Shown: positions 30,848 through 41,004 of the stretch, piece after piece
Layout of the letters: the number at the start of each line of letters is the position of its first letter
Numbering within the stretch: the first letter of the stretch is position 1
From: Streptococcaceae bacterium ESL0687
GTDB taxonomy: Bacteria; Bacillota; Bacilli; Lactobacillales; Streptococcaceae
Assembly (NCBI GenBank): GCA_029392475.1
Contig: CP113940.1
Coordinates: 992,001-1,056,000, forward strand
DNA: 64,000 nucleotides
Direction of reading: 5' to 3'
The notes under the pieces: generated by a model
Database searches by the model: none
What the model was told of the DNA's origin: nothing
Seen by the model: the letters and a program-made list of their open reading frames with translations, nothing else
Translations under genes and position numbers: made by a program

Positions 30848-31802
30848 ATTTTTTTCTGAAAAATTTTCCTGGATTTTTGTTTGTCTTACGATCAGTTTGA
30901 CCAAAGCTCCTTATAATAGATACAAATTCACCCCTTCTGGTTTCGAATTCGTCAACATAAAGACTTTGAACTGAAGCGTTAATTATTGCTCCAAAGATTA
31001 AAATTTTTGCAATGAAGATGAACCACAGCATAAGAGCAAAGGTAAGCAAGCTCCCAACCATACGAAAGTCCATCATCTTGTTAACATATCTATTAACATA
31101 ATCTCCAAAAAGTTTGGTTAGAAAAACCAAAACAAAGGTTGAAAATGATGCCCCTGAAATCACATAGCGCCACTTCTTTATTTTCACATTGGGAAGTAAA
31201 AAATAGAGGAGGGATAGGGCTGTGAAGACCAAAAGGGTAATGACCGGAAGGGTCATATTATAAAGAGTTTCGTAAATCCCCCGGTCAAAGCTGATATTAT
31301 TATAAACAATGGTCAGGGCAGTCTTTCCAAAGGTGAGCACCATAATTGCTAGGGTTATTAAGATTATTATCCCAAAGCTACTTACAAGACCAATCAACCT
31401 ACTTAAAATAAAGTCCCGATGCTTATCAACCTTGTAGGCCTTATTCATGGCCTTTTGAAGGGCTGAAAGTCCTTTAGAGAAGGTCCAAAAACCTGAAACA
31501 ATAGCAATTCCTAGAAGTCCAGGTGAGGGCTTGTCTAAAAAACTTTTTATAAGGACTTCGACAATGCCATAAAGCTGCTCTGGTAAAACATCGTGAAAGA
31601 GTTTTAGAACATAACTACTATCTAAATTAAGATAGGGCAGGATATTGGCAAAGGTCATCAAAATGGGAAATGTTGACAGCAAAAAGTAATAGGCAACTGC
31701 AATACTTGAAAGATCCATCTCAGAACTTTTATAAAAACTCATTAAGGGATTTATTATAGGAATTTTCCTTGCTCCTACAAATATTTTCTCTAACTTTTTC
31801 AT
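30846..31802 (-). CDS. YihY/BrkB family membrane protein
   Basis: 318-residue integral membrane protein with about six hydrophobic helices and the family segment YYFLLSTFPILMTFANILPY near residue 38. Formerly mis-annotated as ribonuclease BN; the true role is unknown. A Lys/Arg-rich cytoplasmic tail closes it. Located after map on the same strand. Confidence 0.85.
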   Translation of the reverse strand: MKKLEKIFVGARKIPIINPLMSFYKSSEMDLSSIAVAYYFLLSTFPILMTFANILPYLNLDSSYVLKLFHDVLPEQLYGIVEVLIKSFLDKPSPGLLGIAIVSGFWTFSKGLSALQKAMNKAYKVDKHRDFILSRLIGLVSSFGIIILITLAIMVLTFGKTALTIVYNNISFDRGIYETLYNMTLPVITLLVFTALSLLYFLLPNVKIKKWRYVISGASFSTFVLVFLTKLFGDYVNRYVNKMMDFRMVGSLLTFALMLWFIFIAKILIFGAIINASVQSLYVDEFETRRGEFVSIIRSFGQTDRKTNKNPGKFFRKK

Positions 31803-31897
31803 AAATATTTTTAGTTGAAGTGATTACTAGTAAGTCTTGAAACAACCTATTACCTAAGATTTTTATAAATAACTTATTGGTTAGGTCAGTTCAAATT

Positions 31898-32752
31898 CTA
31901 GTAAGTTCCTTCTTCACCCTGACTTGTCATGATAACAGGTCCATCTTTTGTAATGACAAATTGATGCTCGTACTGGCAAGATAAACCACCGTCAAGAGTT
32001 TTATGCATCCAACCAGTCTTGAAGTCTGTATCAATTTCCCAGGTACCTGTGCTGATCATAGGCTCAATTGTGAGAACCATTCCTTCACGCAGGCGAATAC
32101 CCTTGCCCCTTGTCCCGTAGTGGGGAACCATTGGCTCTTCATGGAAGGTAGGTCCTACCCCGTGGCCAACTAGGTCACGAACAACCCCGTAACCATGTGA
32201 TTCTGCATATTCCTGGATGGCAGCACCGATGTCTCCCATACGGTTGCCAACACGAGCTTCTTTAATACCGCGGTAAAGACACTCACGGGTAACATCCATC
32301 AGATTTTTAACCTCATCAGATGGAGTTCCTACAGCATAAGCCCAACATGAGTCAGCAATATAACCTGAAAAACCTTCAGTAAGTTTTTTCATGGCTTTAA
32401 CATTATTGAAATCAAGTTTAGCGACATTTAAAGATTCAGGTGCTTTCCCGAGAACCATGTCAACCTTGATTAAGTCACCATCTTTAAGGGTTAAGTGACG
32501 AGGGAAGGCGTGAGCTACCTCATCATTAAGGGAGCAACAAGTGGCATATGGATAATCCATAAGTTCACCGTCTACTCCAATTTGAAGGGGCAGGTAATTT
32601 GCTTCCTTACAACGCTTTCTTACATATTCTTCAATATCCCACATGTCAATTCCTGGTTTAATGACATCACGTAGACCAATGTGAACGCTGGCTAGAAAGC
32701 TTCCAGCCTCATCCATCATATCGACTTCCCTTTGACTCTTTAAAGTAATCAT
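31898..32752 (-). CDS. map: Type I methionine aminopeptidase
   Basis: 284-residue enzyme that removes the initiator methionine. Metal ligands are seen at D98, D134, H197, H204, E230 and E262. About 35 residues separate the two aspartates, more than the 10-11 usual in bacterial MetAP; this insert is a known trait of streptococcal-type MetAP1. GGAGG-like site; monocistronic. Confidence 0.94.
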   Translation of the reverse strand: MITLKSQREVDMMDEAGSFLASVHIGLRDVIKPGIDMWDIEEYVRKRCKEANYLPLQIGVDGELMDYPYATCCSLNDEVAHAFPRHLTLKDGDLIKVDMVLGKAPESLNVAKLDFNNVKAMKKLTEGFSGYIADSCWAYAVGTPSDEVKNLMDVTRECLYRGIKEARVGNRMGDIGAAIQEYAESHGYGVVRDLVGHGVGPTFHEEPMVPHYGTRGKGIRLREGMVLTIEPMISTGTWEIDTDFKTGWMHKTLDGGLSCQYEHQFVITKDGPVIMTSQGEEGTY

Positions 32753-32822
32753 TTATTCTACCTCTTCTGTATTTATTCTTTATTAAACTTTCCCTATTCT
32801 ACCACGCCTAGCGAGATTTTTC

Positions 32823-32852
32823 AAAAAGGGCTCCCTCTAAGGGAACCCTTTT
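32823..32852 (-). terminator. Terminator of dtpT
   Basis: AAAAAGGGCTCCC (32823-32835) pairs with GGGAACCCTTTT (32841-32852), one mismatch, T run on the minus strand. Confidence 0.85.
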
Positions 32853-32865
32853 ATTAGGAAAGCTC

Positions 32866-34317
32866 TTATCTAACGCTTCCCATTAATTTTTCAATCTTCT
32901 TAGAAACAGCAAGAACTACTACACCAAAGATTAGGGTAATTGCTCCAAGGATGATGAAGTACATAACCTCAGTATCCGCTGTGTAAAGTTGAACGACTTG
33001 TGCATTAAGAGCTGATCCAACTGCACTTGATAGGAACCACATTCCCATCATTTGAGCTGTAAAGGCCTTAGGCGCAAGTTTTGTTGTTACTGATAGACCG
33101 ATTGGTGAGATAAGCATTTCACCAATAATGATTAGAGCCCATGAAGCTACTAACCACCAAGGCCCAACCTTAATGCTTGTTCCATGCATAAGTCCAGGTA
33201 CTGCCATGATTAAGAATGATACAGCCGTAAAGAATAGACCGATAGCAAATTTAACTGGCGAACTAGGTTGTTTTTTACCAAGTTTAGTCCAAAGAACTGC
33301 AAATAGTGGCACATAAAGCATGATAAATAGAGGGTTTAAACTCTGGAAGTATGATGCTTGGAACCAAGATGGGTAGTTAACACGGTCAGCCGCAAAGGTT
33401 GCAAGAACGATTGATCCTTGCTCTTCAAGTGCCCAGAAGATTACTGCTGCAATGAAAAGTGGGATGTAGGCTAAAACGTGAGATTTTTCTTCGCTTGTTG
33501 TCTTTTCAGAGCGGTACATTTTAACGAAGTAGTAAACTGGCGCAAGTACTGCAAAGACTGTAAGTAGGTTGATGAATAAAGTTAACGTTAGAACCTTAAG
33601 GACTGCAAGTAGACCAAAGGCAATAACAAGAGCTAAAGTTGCTACAACCGACTTAATATAAAAGCTTTTCTTCTCATCTGCTGTTAAAGGATTAACTGGT
33701 TCTAAACCATCAGCAGGTAGGTATTTTTTCCCATCAAGAGTAAATTGGACAAGACCTAGGAACATTCCGATTGCAGCGATTGAAAAGGCCACATGGTAGT
33801 TCCACTGAGCTTGAGCCCAACCAACAACTAGTGGAGCGATAAAGCTTCCAAGGTTAATCCCAAAAACAAAGATAGAGAAACCTGAGTCACGACGAGGATC
33901 CTCAGCTGTATAAAGCTCACCAACTAGACTTGAAACATTTGGTTTTAAGAGTCCAGTTCCGATGATAATAAGAGCCATTGAAACAAAGAGTGCTGGTGCA
34001 CCAAAAGGTGTAGCTAGAGCAATGTGACCTAGCATGATTAAAACTCCACCCCAGAATACAGCCCTTCTTTGTCCAATAAGACGGTCGGCAATAAATCCAC
34101 CACCAACTCCAGTAAGGTAAACTAGGCTTGAATAAATAGCCATGATTGATGCTGCAGTTGTCTTAGGGAAATTTAATTCGCCGTTTCCAATCATATACCA
34201 CATGTAGTAAAGAAGGATGGCTTTCATACCATAGTAGGAGAATCTCTCCCACATTTCTGTAAAAAATAGGGTTTGCAAGCCGCGAGGCTGCCCTAAAAAT
34301 TCTTTTTTAGAATTCAT
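32866..34317 (-). CDS. dtpT: POT-family di-/tripeptide transporter
   Basis: 483-residue proton-coupled peptide importer with about 12-14 membrane helices. The POT signatures are present: [19 protein letters not shown] (about 21-39) with the ExxER-type charge cluster, and the GGxxADR motif ([14 protein letters not shown]). Monocistronic, with an extended -10 promoter. Confidence 0.95.
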   Translation of the reverse strand: MNSKKEFLGQPRGLQTLFFTEMWERFSYYGMKAILLYYMWYMIGNGELNFPKTTAASIMAIYSSLVYLTGVGGGFIADRLIGQRRAVFWGGVLIMLGHIALATPFGAPALFVSMALIIIGTGLLKPNVSSLVGELYTAEDPRRDSGFSIFVFGINLGSFIAPLVVGWAQAQWNYHVAFSIAAIGMFLGLVQFTLDGKKYLPADGLEPVNPLTADEKKSFYIKSVVATLALVIAFGLLAVLKVLTLTLFINLLTVFAVLAPVYYFVKMYRSEKTTSEEKSHVLAYIPLFIAAVIFWALEEQGSIVLATFAADRVNYPSWFQASYFQSLNPLFIMLYVPLFAVLWTKLGKKQPSSPVKFAIGLFFTAVSFLIMAVPGLMHGTSIKVGPWWLVASWALIIIGEMLISPIGLSVTTKLAPKAFTAQMMGMWFLSSAVGSALNAQVVQLYTADTEVMYFIILGAITLIFGVVVLAVSKKIEKLMGSVR

Positions 34318-34351
34318 TGTATAATACCTTTCAATCTGAAATATCTTGTAT

Positions 34352-34379
34352 ATTTTACCACATTATTCTGAAAGTTTCA
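34352..34379 (-). promoter_or_regulatory. dtpT promoter
   Basis: TTGAAA (34379-34374), 16-nt spacer, TAAAAT (34357-34352) on the minus strand, with TG one base before the -10. Confidence 0.7.
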
Positions 34380-34645
34380 AAATTATTTTTAAATAAAAAT
34401 TATTTAAAAGATTTATATTCTTTGTTATATCAACATTTAAGCTAGTTTTTAAAATATAGGAAGGAAAATATTAATAAATAAAAAATGTATATTTTTCCAT
34501 TAAATGGCATAAAAATCACTTTTAAATAATCAATCCACAAAAGGATATAATTAGTTTTTATAAAATTAAACTAAGTATTTTTTTCTTTTATTTTGTTAAA
34601 AACCTTGCTATAATTCGCTTATAGACTTAGAGGAGGTTTTTTATT
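34380..34645. other. AT-rich intergenic region between dtpT and flavodoxin
   Basis: No gene. The flavodoxin gene has an extended -10 box (TGCTATAAT, 34606-34614). The rest is AT-rich with no structured element I can support. Confidence 0.6.
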
Positions 34646-35089
34646 TTGGCAACAGCTAAGATTGTATATGCAAGTATGACAGGTAACACAGAGGAAATCG
34701 CTGATATCGTTTGTGAAGCCTTAGAAAATAAAGGTATTGAAGTTGAGATGGATGAATGTACATCTGTTGACGCTGAGGACTTATTAGATTTTGACATTAA
34801 CATTGTCGCAACCTACACTTATGGTGATGGTGAGTTACCTGATGAAATCGTTGACTTTTACGATGACTTAAAAGACCTTGATTTAACAGGTAAAATTTAC
34901 GGGGTAGTTGGATCAGGAGATACCTTCTACGATGAATTCTGTAAGTCTGTTGATGACTTTGATAGTGCTTTTGCTTCTACTGGAGCTACAAAAGGTGCTG
35001 AAAATGTTAAGGTTGATTTAGCTGCTGAAGAAGACGACATTCAAGCTCTTGAAAAATTTGCTGACGAGCTTGTCGCAAAAGTTGGTTAA
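34646..35089 (+). CDS. Flavodoxin
   Basis: 147-residue FMN electron carrier. The phosphate-binding loop SMTGNTEE (10-17) is clear and an acidic surface is present. The start is TTG at 34646 with GGAGG 9 nt upstream. Extended -10 promoter. Partner enzymes are not adjacent. Confidence 0.92.
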   Translation: MATAKIVYASMTGNTEEIADIVCEALENKGIEVEMDECTSVDAEDLLDFDINIVATYTYGDGELPDEIVDFYDDLKDLDLTGKIYGVVGSGDTFYDEFCKSVDDFDSAFASTGATKGAENVKVDLAAEEDDIQALEKFADELVAKVG

Positions 35090-35099
35090 AAAACAATAG

Positions 35100-35123
35100 G
35101 GATTTCCTTGTGAAATCCTTTTT
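35100..35123 (+). terminator. Flavodoxin terminator
   Basis: GGATTTC (35100-35106), 5-nt loop, GAAATCC (35112-35118), T5. Confidence 0.8.
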
Positions 35124-35144
35124 CCTTTAAAAATCAGTAAATAA

Positions 35145-35172
35145 AAAAGCAAGACCTTCAGGTCTTGCTTTT
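35145..35172. terminator. Bidirectional terminator
   Basis: AAAAGCAAGACC, loop TTCA, GGTCTTGCTTTT. It backs up the flavodoxin terminator and ends the BI-1 gene from the other side. Confidence 0.88.
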
Positions 35173-35181
35173 CTTTGTCTA

Positions 35182-35868
35182 CTAATCCTTGTTCCCAAAG
35201 ATTCTTAGAAGATAGATGAAGAGGTTGATGAAGTCCAAGTAAAGACTTAGAGCAAGGCTAATAGCTTGTCCATCAGTTACATCTCCCTGCATGCTATTAT
35301 AAACATTTTTAATGGTTTGATTGTCATAGGCGATAAGACCTGAGAAGATCAGAACCCCTGCAAAGCTAATTAAAAGGTTAAAAACTTGTCCACCGGTAAA
35401 GATAAAAACGATACCAGCAAGGATTAAACCGATTAATCCGGCACGCGCAGCCTTACCAACCCCAGTTAGACTTTGTTTAGTGCGACTACCATAGAAGGCT
35501 AAGGCAAAAAACATAACGGCAGCTACCACGAAAGCTTGAGTAACTGAACCCAGTTGATAGTAAGCCAGAGTAAAACTTAAAGTAAAACCATTCAGGGCTG
35601 AATAGAAGATAAAGCCTGGTAGGGCTAAACTACTATCACGTCTTGTACTAGAACTTAGGGCAAAAACAACTACAAGTTCAAGGACCCAAGTAACTGGAAG
35701 AATCCAGAAATGATTATTTAAGATATTGACCATGTTGGCCTGGAAGACCGTCAAGGTTAAAAATGATACAACAGCACTAACTGTAATACCCATACCCATT
35801 AGGGCGTAAATTCTTGCATAAAAATCGTTTAAAGTAAACTTTCTTTCATTAACTATTTGGTTATTCAT
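35182..35868 (-). CDS. Bax inhibitor-1 (BI-1)/YccA family membrane protein
   Basis: 228-residue protein with seven hydrophobic helices of the BI-1 family, whose bacterial members are pH-sensitive calcium leak channels. The C-terminal segment with YDNQTIKNVY and SLALSLYLDFINLFIYLLRI is typical. GGAGG before the ATG; single gene. Confidence 0.92.
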   Translation of the reverse strand: MNNQIVNERKFTLNDFYARIYALMGMGITVSAVVSFLTLTVFQANMVNILNNHFWILPVTWVLELVVVFALSSSTRRDSSLALPGFIFYSALNGFTLSFTLAYYQLGSVTQAFVVAAVMFFALAFYGSRTKQSLTGVGKAARAGLIGLILAGIVFIFTGGQVFNLLISFAGVLIFSGLIAYDNQTIKNVYNSMQGDVTDGQAISLALSLYLDFINLFIYLLRIFGNKD

Positions 35869-36019
35869 ATAAACCCTCCTATTTGCTCATTAACTAGGAC
35901 TATAGATTCTAATTTATATATTTTTCTAAAACCTAGTAAAACTTCTTTCTCATAAGGATACACCAAATCCTTAAATTTTTCATCCGCCCTGGGACCTAAA
36001 TTATTTGTAGATGTTGTAC

Positions 36020-36532
36020 TTAAGAATCAATACCAATCTTCTTTGAAGTTCCCCTAAATTCACGCCATTTATTGGCTAGAGGAATGTATCTTTCTTTAAC
36101 AGCACAATACTTGTCCACAAAGGTTACGACAAAACTTTCCTTGTACTTAGGTGGTGCAATGGTTGCTCCCCACATATGCTTGATAATAATGTCACGCTCA
36201 AGCTCTGATAATTCAGTTAGCTTAAGGGCATTTCTATAAGCAATCCTTGGGTGAACATAGGCATGACTTCCTTCTTCGAACTTGGTTTCCCGCCAGTCGT
36301 AGTAAAAAAGATCGTGCAGAAGGCCAGCACGGGCTACTTCTCTTTTCTTCCAACCAAATTTTCTAGCGATTCGAAAACTTTGGTAGCTAACATTTAGGGA
36401 ATGGATGAGTCTTGTTGTATGGTGGTGGTGAACATACTCATCAAGCTTTTGAACCTCAGGCTTTACGAGTAAGTCTGCAATCAACTCCATATATTCTGAA
36501 TCATCTTCCCAAGGTTTATCGTAGAATGTCAT
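36020..36532 (-). CDS. HD-domain phosphohydrolase
   Basis: 170-residue protein with an HD metal-binding domain: HTTRLIHSLNVSY (about 39-51), the HD pair in LLHDLFYYDW (about 73), and a later HMWG (about 114). Probably a nucleotide or phosphoester hydrolase; substrate unknown. Monocistronic. Confidence 0.82.
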   Translation of the reverse strand: MTFYDKPWEDDSEYMELIADLLVKPEVQKLDEYVHHHHTTRLIHSLNVSYQSFRIARKFGWKKREVARAGLLHDLFYYDWRETKFEEGSHAYVHPRIAYRNALKLTELSELERDIIIKHMWGATIAPPKYKESFVVTFVDKYCAVKERYIPLANKWREFRGTSKKIGIDS

Positions 36533-36680
36533 TTAACTTCCTCTTCTTTAGTAGTGTCTAGCGGTGGTCTAATTATACCACTAATTTTTAATTTTTCTTT
36601 TGTTTATGATTATATTTTATTATCTTTTCCTAAAAGAAGACTAAAAGCTATCCTTCTTTTTTAATTCTTTTCAACTCTTT

Positions 36681-37415
36681 TTAAAGGGAAGCAAAGATTA
36701 AAATCCCACCAGCAACAGCTACATTTAAGGATTCTGCCTGACCTGGCATGTCAATGTGAACAATGTAATCTGCCTGCTCCTTACTAAAAGATGAAACTCC
36801 CTGACCCTCATTTCCAAGCACTAGAGCAAAATTACCAGTAAAATCAAGATCCTTATAAGAAACCGAATCCTTTTCCAAACTGGTCACAAGAAGTTTGCTT
36901 CCTTTACCCTTCAAAAAGCTATAAATTGATGCAAGCTCCATTGAAAAAATAGGTAAATGAAAATTACTTCCCTGCATGCTTCTTAAGACCTTAGGACTGT
37001 ACAAATCAGCGCAGTCCTTTGATAGAAAGACAGCATCATACCCTGCGGCATCTGCTGTTCTGATTAAGGTACCAACATTGCCTGGATCTTGAACCCCGTC
37101 AAGAACTAGAACCCTTTTCAAGTCAGAAAGATTATCCAAGCTGAGGTCATCTTTTTTAACAACAGCAACCAGTCCCTGGGGACTTTTACTGTCAGTAATT
37201 GATTTTAAGACCTCTTCTGAGACAAGACTTGCTTCTGGGTAGTCCTCATAGTAGTTTTCTAAGACAAAAACATCCTCAATCTGAGCATGGGCCTTTTTAG
37301 CTTCCTCATAGAGATGGAAACCTTCAATTAGGTAGGAATCCTTCCGATGCTTTTTTTGTAATAATTTTCTTGCAGCCTTAACTGCCTTGTTATCCTTTGA
37401 TTTTATAATATCCAT
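36681..37415 (-). CDS. TrmH/SpoU family RNA 2'-O-methyltransferase
   Basis: 245-residue SPOUT methyltransferase with an N-terminal substrate-binding part (SYLIEGFHL) and the three SpoU motifs: NVGTLIRTADAAGYD, LVLGNEGQG, and IDMPGQAESLNVAVA. Likely an rRNA methylase; the site is unknown. I place the start at ATG 37415. A strong promoter (TTGTAA, 17 nt, TATAAT) ends just 6 nt before it and there is no ribosome site, so the mRNA looks leaderless. A TTG at 37454 would lie within that promoter. Confidence 0.88.
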   Translation of the reverse strand: MDIIKSKDNKAVKAARKLLQKKHRKDSYLIEGFHLYEEAKKAHAQIEDVFVLENYYEDYPEASLVSEEVLKSITDSKSPQGLVAVVKKDDLSLDNLSDLKRVLVLDGVQDPGNVGTLIRTADAAGYDAVFLSKDCADLYSPKVLRSMQGSNFHLPIFSMELASIYSFLKGKGSKLLVTSLEKDSVSYKDLDFTGNFALVLGNEGQGVSSFSKEQADYIVHIDMPGQAESLNVAVAGGILIFASL

Positions 37416-37421
37416 ATCAAA

Positions 37422-37450
37422 ATTATAAGTAAAATTAGGGTCATTTACAA
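37422..37450 (-). promoter_or_regulatory. Promoter placed to give a leaderless mRNA
   Basis: TTGTAA (37450-37445), 17-nt spacer, TATAAT (37427-37422) on the minus strand; the ATG is at 37415, 6 nt beyond the -10. Confidence 0.75.
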
Positions 37451-37513
37451 TCAATTTATAAAAATTTTAGATGTAAAATACTTTGTGCTAAAATAAACAA
37501 AAAGGAGGCAAGT

Positions 37514-37789
37514 ATGATTAAATTAAGATTTATCGTTTCAGGAAGAGTTCAGGGAGTAGGATTTCGTTGGAGCACCCAGAGTCTTGCTAGAGAGCTAGGA
37601 ATCAAAGGACAGGTTTGGAATAATGATGACGGCAGTGTCGAAATTTTGGCCCAAGCAGATTCCGCTAGTAAACTTTTACTGTTTGAAAAAAAACTTAGGG
37701 AGGGAGTTAATTCCCTGGCAAGAGTTGACTACCTTGAAAAAACACCAGCTGACTTTAAAAGCTTTAAGGACTTTAATGTACGCCTGTAA
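37514..37789 (+). CDS. acyP: Acylphosphatase
   Basis: 91-residue acylphosphatase. The catalytic GRVQGVGFRW loop (10-19) with its Arg and the later Asn (WNNDDGSVE, about 36-44) are present. It hydrolyses acyl phosphates. GGAGG before the ATG, divergent from the trmH-like gene and just ahead of yidC. Confidence 0.95.
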   Translation: MIKLRFIVSGRVQGVGFRWSTQSLARELGIKGQVWNNDDGSVEILAQADSASKLLLFEKKLREGVNSLARVDYLEKTPADFKSFKDFNVRL

Positions 37790-37807
37790 TCTACTACCTT
37801 GGACTTA

Positions 37808-37836
37808 TTGAATAAACCACTGTTTTAATATATAAT
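37808..37836 (+). promoter_or_regulatory. yidC promoter
   Basis: TTGAAT (37808-37813), 17-nt spacer, TATAAT (37831-37836). Confidence 0.75.
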
Positions 37837-37872
37837 TAAACGGTCTATAAAAATTAGGAGAATGGATCGAAA

Positions 37873-38808
37873 TTGAAAAAAAATATCAAAAGAATCATGT
37901 ATTCAGGATTTGCCCTAACAGCGCTACTTATGCTTACAGGGTGTGTCCAAACTAAAAACGGTGAACCAACTGGTAATGGTTGGGTCTACAACCTGCTAGT
38001 AAAACCAATGTCATCAGTCATTGAATACTTTGTAAACAACTGGGGTTGGAGTTACGGACTTGCTATTATTGGAGTTACTATCATCGTCCGCCTTTTAATC
38101 CTTCCTCTTGGACTTAACCAGGCTTATAAATCAAGCTACCAACAGGAAAAAATGGCCTACCTAAAACCAATCCTTGGCCCTATCCAAGATAGGATGAAAA
38201 ATGCTGCTACACCTGAAGCTAAAATGGCTGCCCAACAGGAGTTAATGCAGGTTCAAAAGGATAATGGTATCAACATGTTTGGTGGAATTGGATGTCTTCC
38301 GCTTCTAATCCAAATGCCTTTCTTCTCAGCCCTGTTCTATGCAGCTCGTTATACACCAGGAATTGACGGAAGTACCTTCTTTGGTATGAATCTTGGCCAA
38401 AGAAGCCTACCTTTTGTAATTATCGCAGGTATGCTCTACTTTGCTCAATCATGGCTTTCAACCTTTGGAATGTCTGAGGAACAAAAGGCACAGATGAAAT
38501 CAATGCTTTACATTAGTCCTTTAATGATTGTTTTCATGTCTTGGACTTCTCCTGCTGGTGTTACTCTTTACTGGGTTGTCGGTGGAGCATTCGGAATCAT
38601 CCAACAGTTGATTACAACCTTCATGATTAAACCTCACTTGAAGAAAAAAATTGACGCTGAGTTTGAAGCCAACCCTCCAAAGGTCAATACTAAAGACATT
38701 AAAGATGTTACCCAAAGCGCTGCTCAGGCCAAAGTTGAAGCTAATATCAAACGTGATCTTAACTCTAACAAAAAAGGGCGCAATTCAGGTAAACAAAAGA
38801 AAAAATAA
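37873..38808 (+). CDS. yidC: Membrane protein insertase YidC
   Basis: 311-residue YidC/OxaA-type insertase. It has a lipoprotein-type signal (lipobox LTGC, cysteine at about 24), five membrane segments after it, the hydrophilic helical hairpin in the first loop, and a basic tail (KKGRNSGKQKKK) for ribosome contact. The start is TTG at 37873 with AGGAG 12 nt upstream; a 4-codon frame ATG GAT CGA AAT TGA fills that gap and overlaps the TTG. The basic tail suggests the YidC2-like paralogue. Confidence 0.93.
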   Translation: MKKNIKRIMYSGFALTALLMLTGCVQTKNGEPTGNGWVYNLLVKPMSSVIEYFVNNWGWSYGLAIIGVTIIVRLLILPLGLNQAYKSSYQQEKMAYLKPILGPIQDRMKNAATPEAKMAAQQELMQVQKDNGINMFGGIGCLPLLIQMPFFSALFYAARYTPGIDGSTFFGMNLGQRSLPFVIIAGMLYFAQSWLSTFGMSEEQKAQMKSMLYISPLMIVFMSWTSPAGVTLYWVVGGAFGIIQQLITTFMIKPHLKKKIDAEFEANPPKVNTKDIKDVTQSAAQAKVEANIKRDLNSNKKGRNSGKQKKK

Positions 38809-38815
38809 GTTTTTA

Positions 38816-38847
38816 AATTCCCTTAAATAAATTAAGGGAATTTTTTT
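38816..38847 (+). terminator. yidC terminator
   Basis: AATTCCCTTAA (38816-38826), 5-nt loop, TTAAGGGAATT (38832-38842), T run. Confidence 0.9.
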
Positions 38848-38873
38848 ATGGATAAAATAAGACAATTACAAAA

Positions 38874-38896
38874 GAAAAAAGGAAGCCTTCGCTTCC
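38874..38896 (-). terminator. tkt terminator
   Basis: GGAAGC (38881-38886), 4-nt loop, GCTTCC (38891-38896); T run on the minus strand. Confidence 0.85.
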
Positions 38897-38904
38897 CTTT
38901 TATT

Positions 38905-40890
38905 TTATAGATTATTAAATTTATTAACGATATTTTCAACAGTAAAGCCGTATTCTTCAAATACTTTTGTACCTGGAGCACTTGCTCCCCATTTATCAAT
39001 GGTTACAGTATCACCGTCAAATCCAACATATTTGCCCCAACCAAAGCTTGATCCAGCTTCAATGGCAATACGTTTACGAACTGCTGCCGGAAGAATCTCT
39101 TCACGGTAAGAAGCATCTTGTTCGTCAAAGATATTTTGTGAAGGCATTGATACCACACGAATTGATTTTCCTGCTTTTTCAAGTTCTTTTTGAGCTTCAA
39201 TGGCAAGAGCCACTTCACTACCTGTAGCAATAAGAATTCCATCAAGATTTCCTGATTCTTTTGCGATAATGTAAGCACCGCGGTTTAGACCTTCTTCAGC
39301 AAGTTCTGCTGTATAAGGAATTACAGGTAGGTTTTGACGGGTAAGAACAAGCGCTGTTGGACGAGTTTTACTGTTAACAGCGTGTCTCCAAGCTGCAATT
39401 ACCTCATTACCGTCAGCTGGACGAATGACATCAATGTTTGGCATTGAACGAAGGCTTGCTAATTGTTCAACTGGTTCATGGGTTGGACCGTCTTCACCTA
39501 CAGCGATTGAATCATGCGTTAAAACGTAGGTTACAGGTAAATCCTGGATAGCAGCCATACGGATTGCAGGCAGCATGTAGTTTGAGAAGACAAAGAAGGT
39601 ACCACCGTAAACACGAGTTCCTCCGTGAAGGGCAATCCCGTTCATGGCAGCAGTCATAGCAAACTCACGAACACCAAACCAGATGTTACGTCCCTTATAG
39701 TTTCCTGCCTCAAAGTCTTCATCAGCCTTCATCATAGTGTTGTTTGATGCTGAAAGGTCAGCAGATCCACCCCAAAGATCAGGCATTTGAGCAGCTAGTT
39801 GTTGGATGACTTCTTGGCTGGTCACACGGCTAGCAGCTGATGTTCCCTCTTCATATTTTTTGATTTCAAGTTCAGGAGTTAGACCGTCAAAAGCATGAGC
39901 GTATTGTTCAGCTAAATCAGGGTATTCTTCTGAGTATTTTGCAAAAAGCTCATTCCATTCAGACTCAAGTTTTGCTCCGCGCGCTTCGATACCTTCTTCA
40001 AAACGAGCCTTAGCTTGATCTGGAACTGTGAATTCTGGGTAATCCCAACCATAAGCTTTTTTAGCAAAGTCATTTCCGTCTTTTCCAAGAGGAGCTCCGT
40101 GGACACCTGATGTTCCTTGTTTTTCAGCTCCAAAACCAATGATTGTCTTAACTTCAATGATTGTAGGTTTTGTGCTTTCAGCCTTAGCAGCTTCAAGGGC
40201 ATTTGCAATCTCTTCTAGGTCATTTCCATCTTTTACAAGAATATGTTGCCAACCATAAGATTCAAAGCGCATCTTGACGTCATCAGAAAATGACTTATCA
40301 AGTGGCCCATCAAGGGAAATATCATTTGAATCATATAATAGGACTAATTTTCCTAATTTAAGTTGACCGGCAAGACTTGCTGCCTCCTGAGAAACACCTT
40401 CCATCAAGTCCCCATCTCCATTTAGGGCATAAGTATAATGGTCGACAATATCAAAACCTGGTTTATTGTAAGTTGCAGCTAGGTGAGCTTCAGCCATGGC
40501 CATACCTACAGCATTAGCAATTCCTTGTCCTAGAGGACCAGTCGTTGCTTCCACACCGTCAGTCCAGTCCACTTCTGGATGACCTGGGGTTTTAGATTGC
40601 CACTGACGGAAGTTTTTAAGGTCTTCAATTGTTAAGTTATAACCAGCTGTGTGTAAAAGGCTGTAAAGAAGAGCTGAACCATGACCTGCCGAAAGGACAA
40701 AACGGTCACGATTTGACCACTTACGACCAGTTTTAGGGTTTACATTTAAAAATTTATTCCAAAGGACATAAGCCATAGGAGCAGCTCCCATTGGAAGGCC
40801 TGGGTGACCGCTATTAGCTTTTTGGATGGTATCAATAGATAAGGTTCTTAGTGTATCTACTGCAAGTTGATCTGTACTGTCAAATTTCAT
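38905..40890 (-). CDS. tkt: Transketolase
   Basis: 661-residue thiamine-diphosphate enzyme of the pentose phosphate pathway. ThDP motif [13 protein letters not shown] (about 157-169), substrate histidines in [10 protein letters not shown] and [18 protein letters not shown] near 372, and the C-terminal domain are present. GGAG with 8-nt spacing. Monocistronic. Confidence 0.97.
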   Translation of the reverse strand: MKFDSTDQLAVDTLRTLSIDTIQKANSGHPGLPMGAAPMAYVLWNKFLNVNPKTGRKWSNRDRFVLSAGHGSALLYSLLHTAGYNLTIEDLKNFRQWQSKTPGHPEVDWTDGVEATTGPLGQGIANAVGMAMAEAHLAATYNKPGFDIVDHYTYALNGDGDLMEGVSQEAASLAGQLKLGKLVLLYDSNDISLDGPLDKSFSDDVKMRFESYGWQHILVKDGNDLEEIANALEAAKAESTKPTIIEVKTIIGFGAEKQGTSGVHGAPLGKDGNDFAKKAYGWDYPEFTVPDQAKARFEEGIEARGAKLESEWNELFAKYSEEYPDLAEQYAHAFDGLTPELEIKKYEEGTSAASRVTSQEVIQQLAAQMPDLWGGSADLSASNNTMMKADEDFEAGNYKGRNIWFGVREFAMTAAMNGIALHGGTRVYGGTFFVFSNYMLPAIRMAAIQDLPVTYVLTHDSIAVGEDGPTHEPVEQLASLRSMPNIDVIRPADGNEVIAAWRHAVNSKTRPTALVLTRQNLPVIPYTAELAEEGLNRGAYIIAKESGNLDGILIATGSEVALAIEAQKELEKAGKSIRVVSMPSQNIFDEQDASYREEILPAAVRKRIAIEAGSSFGWGKYVGFDGDTVTIDKWGASAPGTKVFEEYGFTVENIVNKFNNL

Positions 40891-40960
40891 GATTTATTCT
40901 CCATACTTTTATCAAAATAACCAAAGATTTTAGTTATATTCTCTCCCATTATACCATATT

Positions 40961-40997
40961 TAAAAAAATAATCCCCTGGAGTAAACCAGGAGATTAT
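40961..40997 (-). terminator. Terminator of the UPF0291 gene
   Basis: ATAATCCCCTGG (40968-40979) pairs with CCAGGAGATTAT (40986-40997), one mismatch, T run on the minus strand. Confidence 0.88.
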
Positions 40998-41004
40998 AGA
41001 AACT

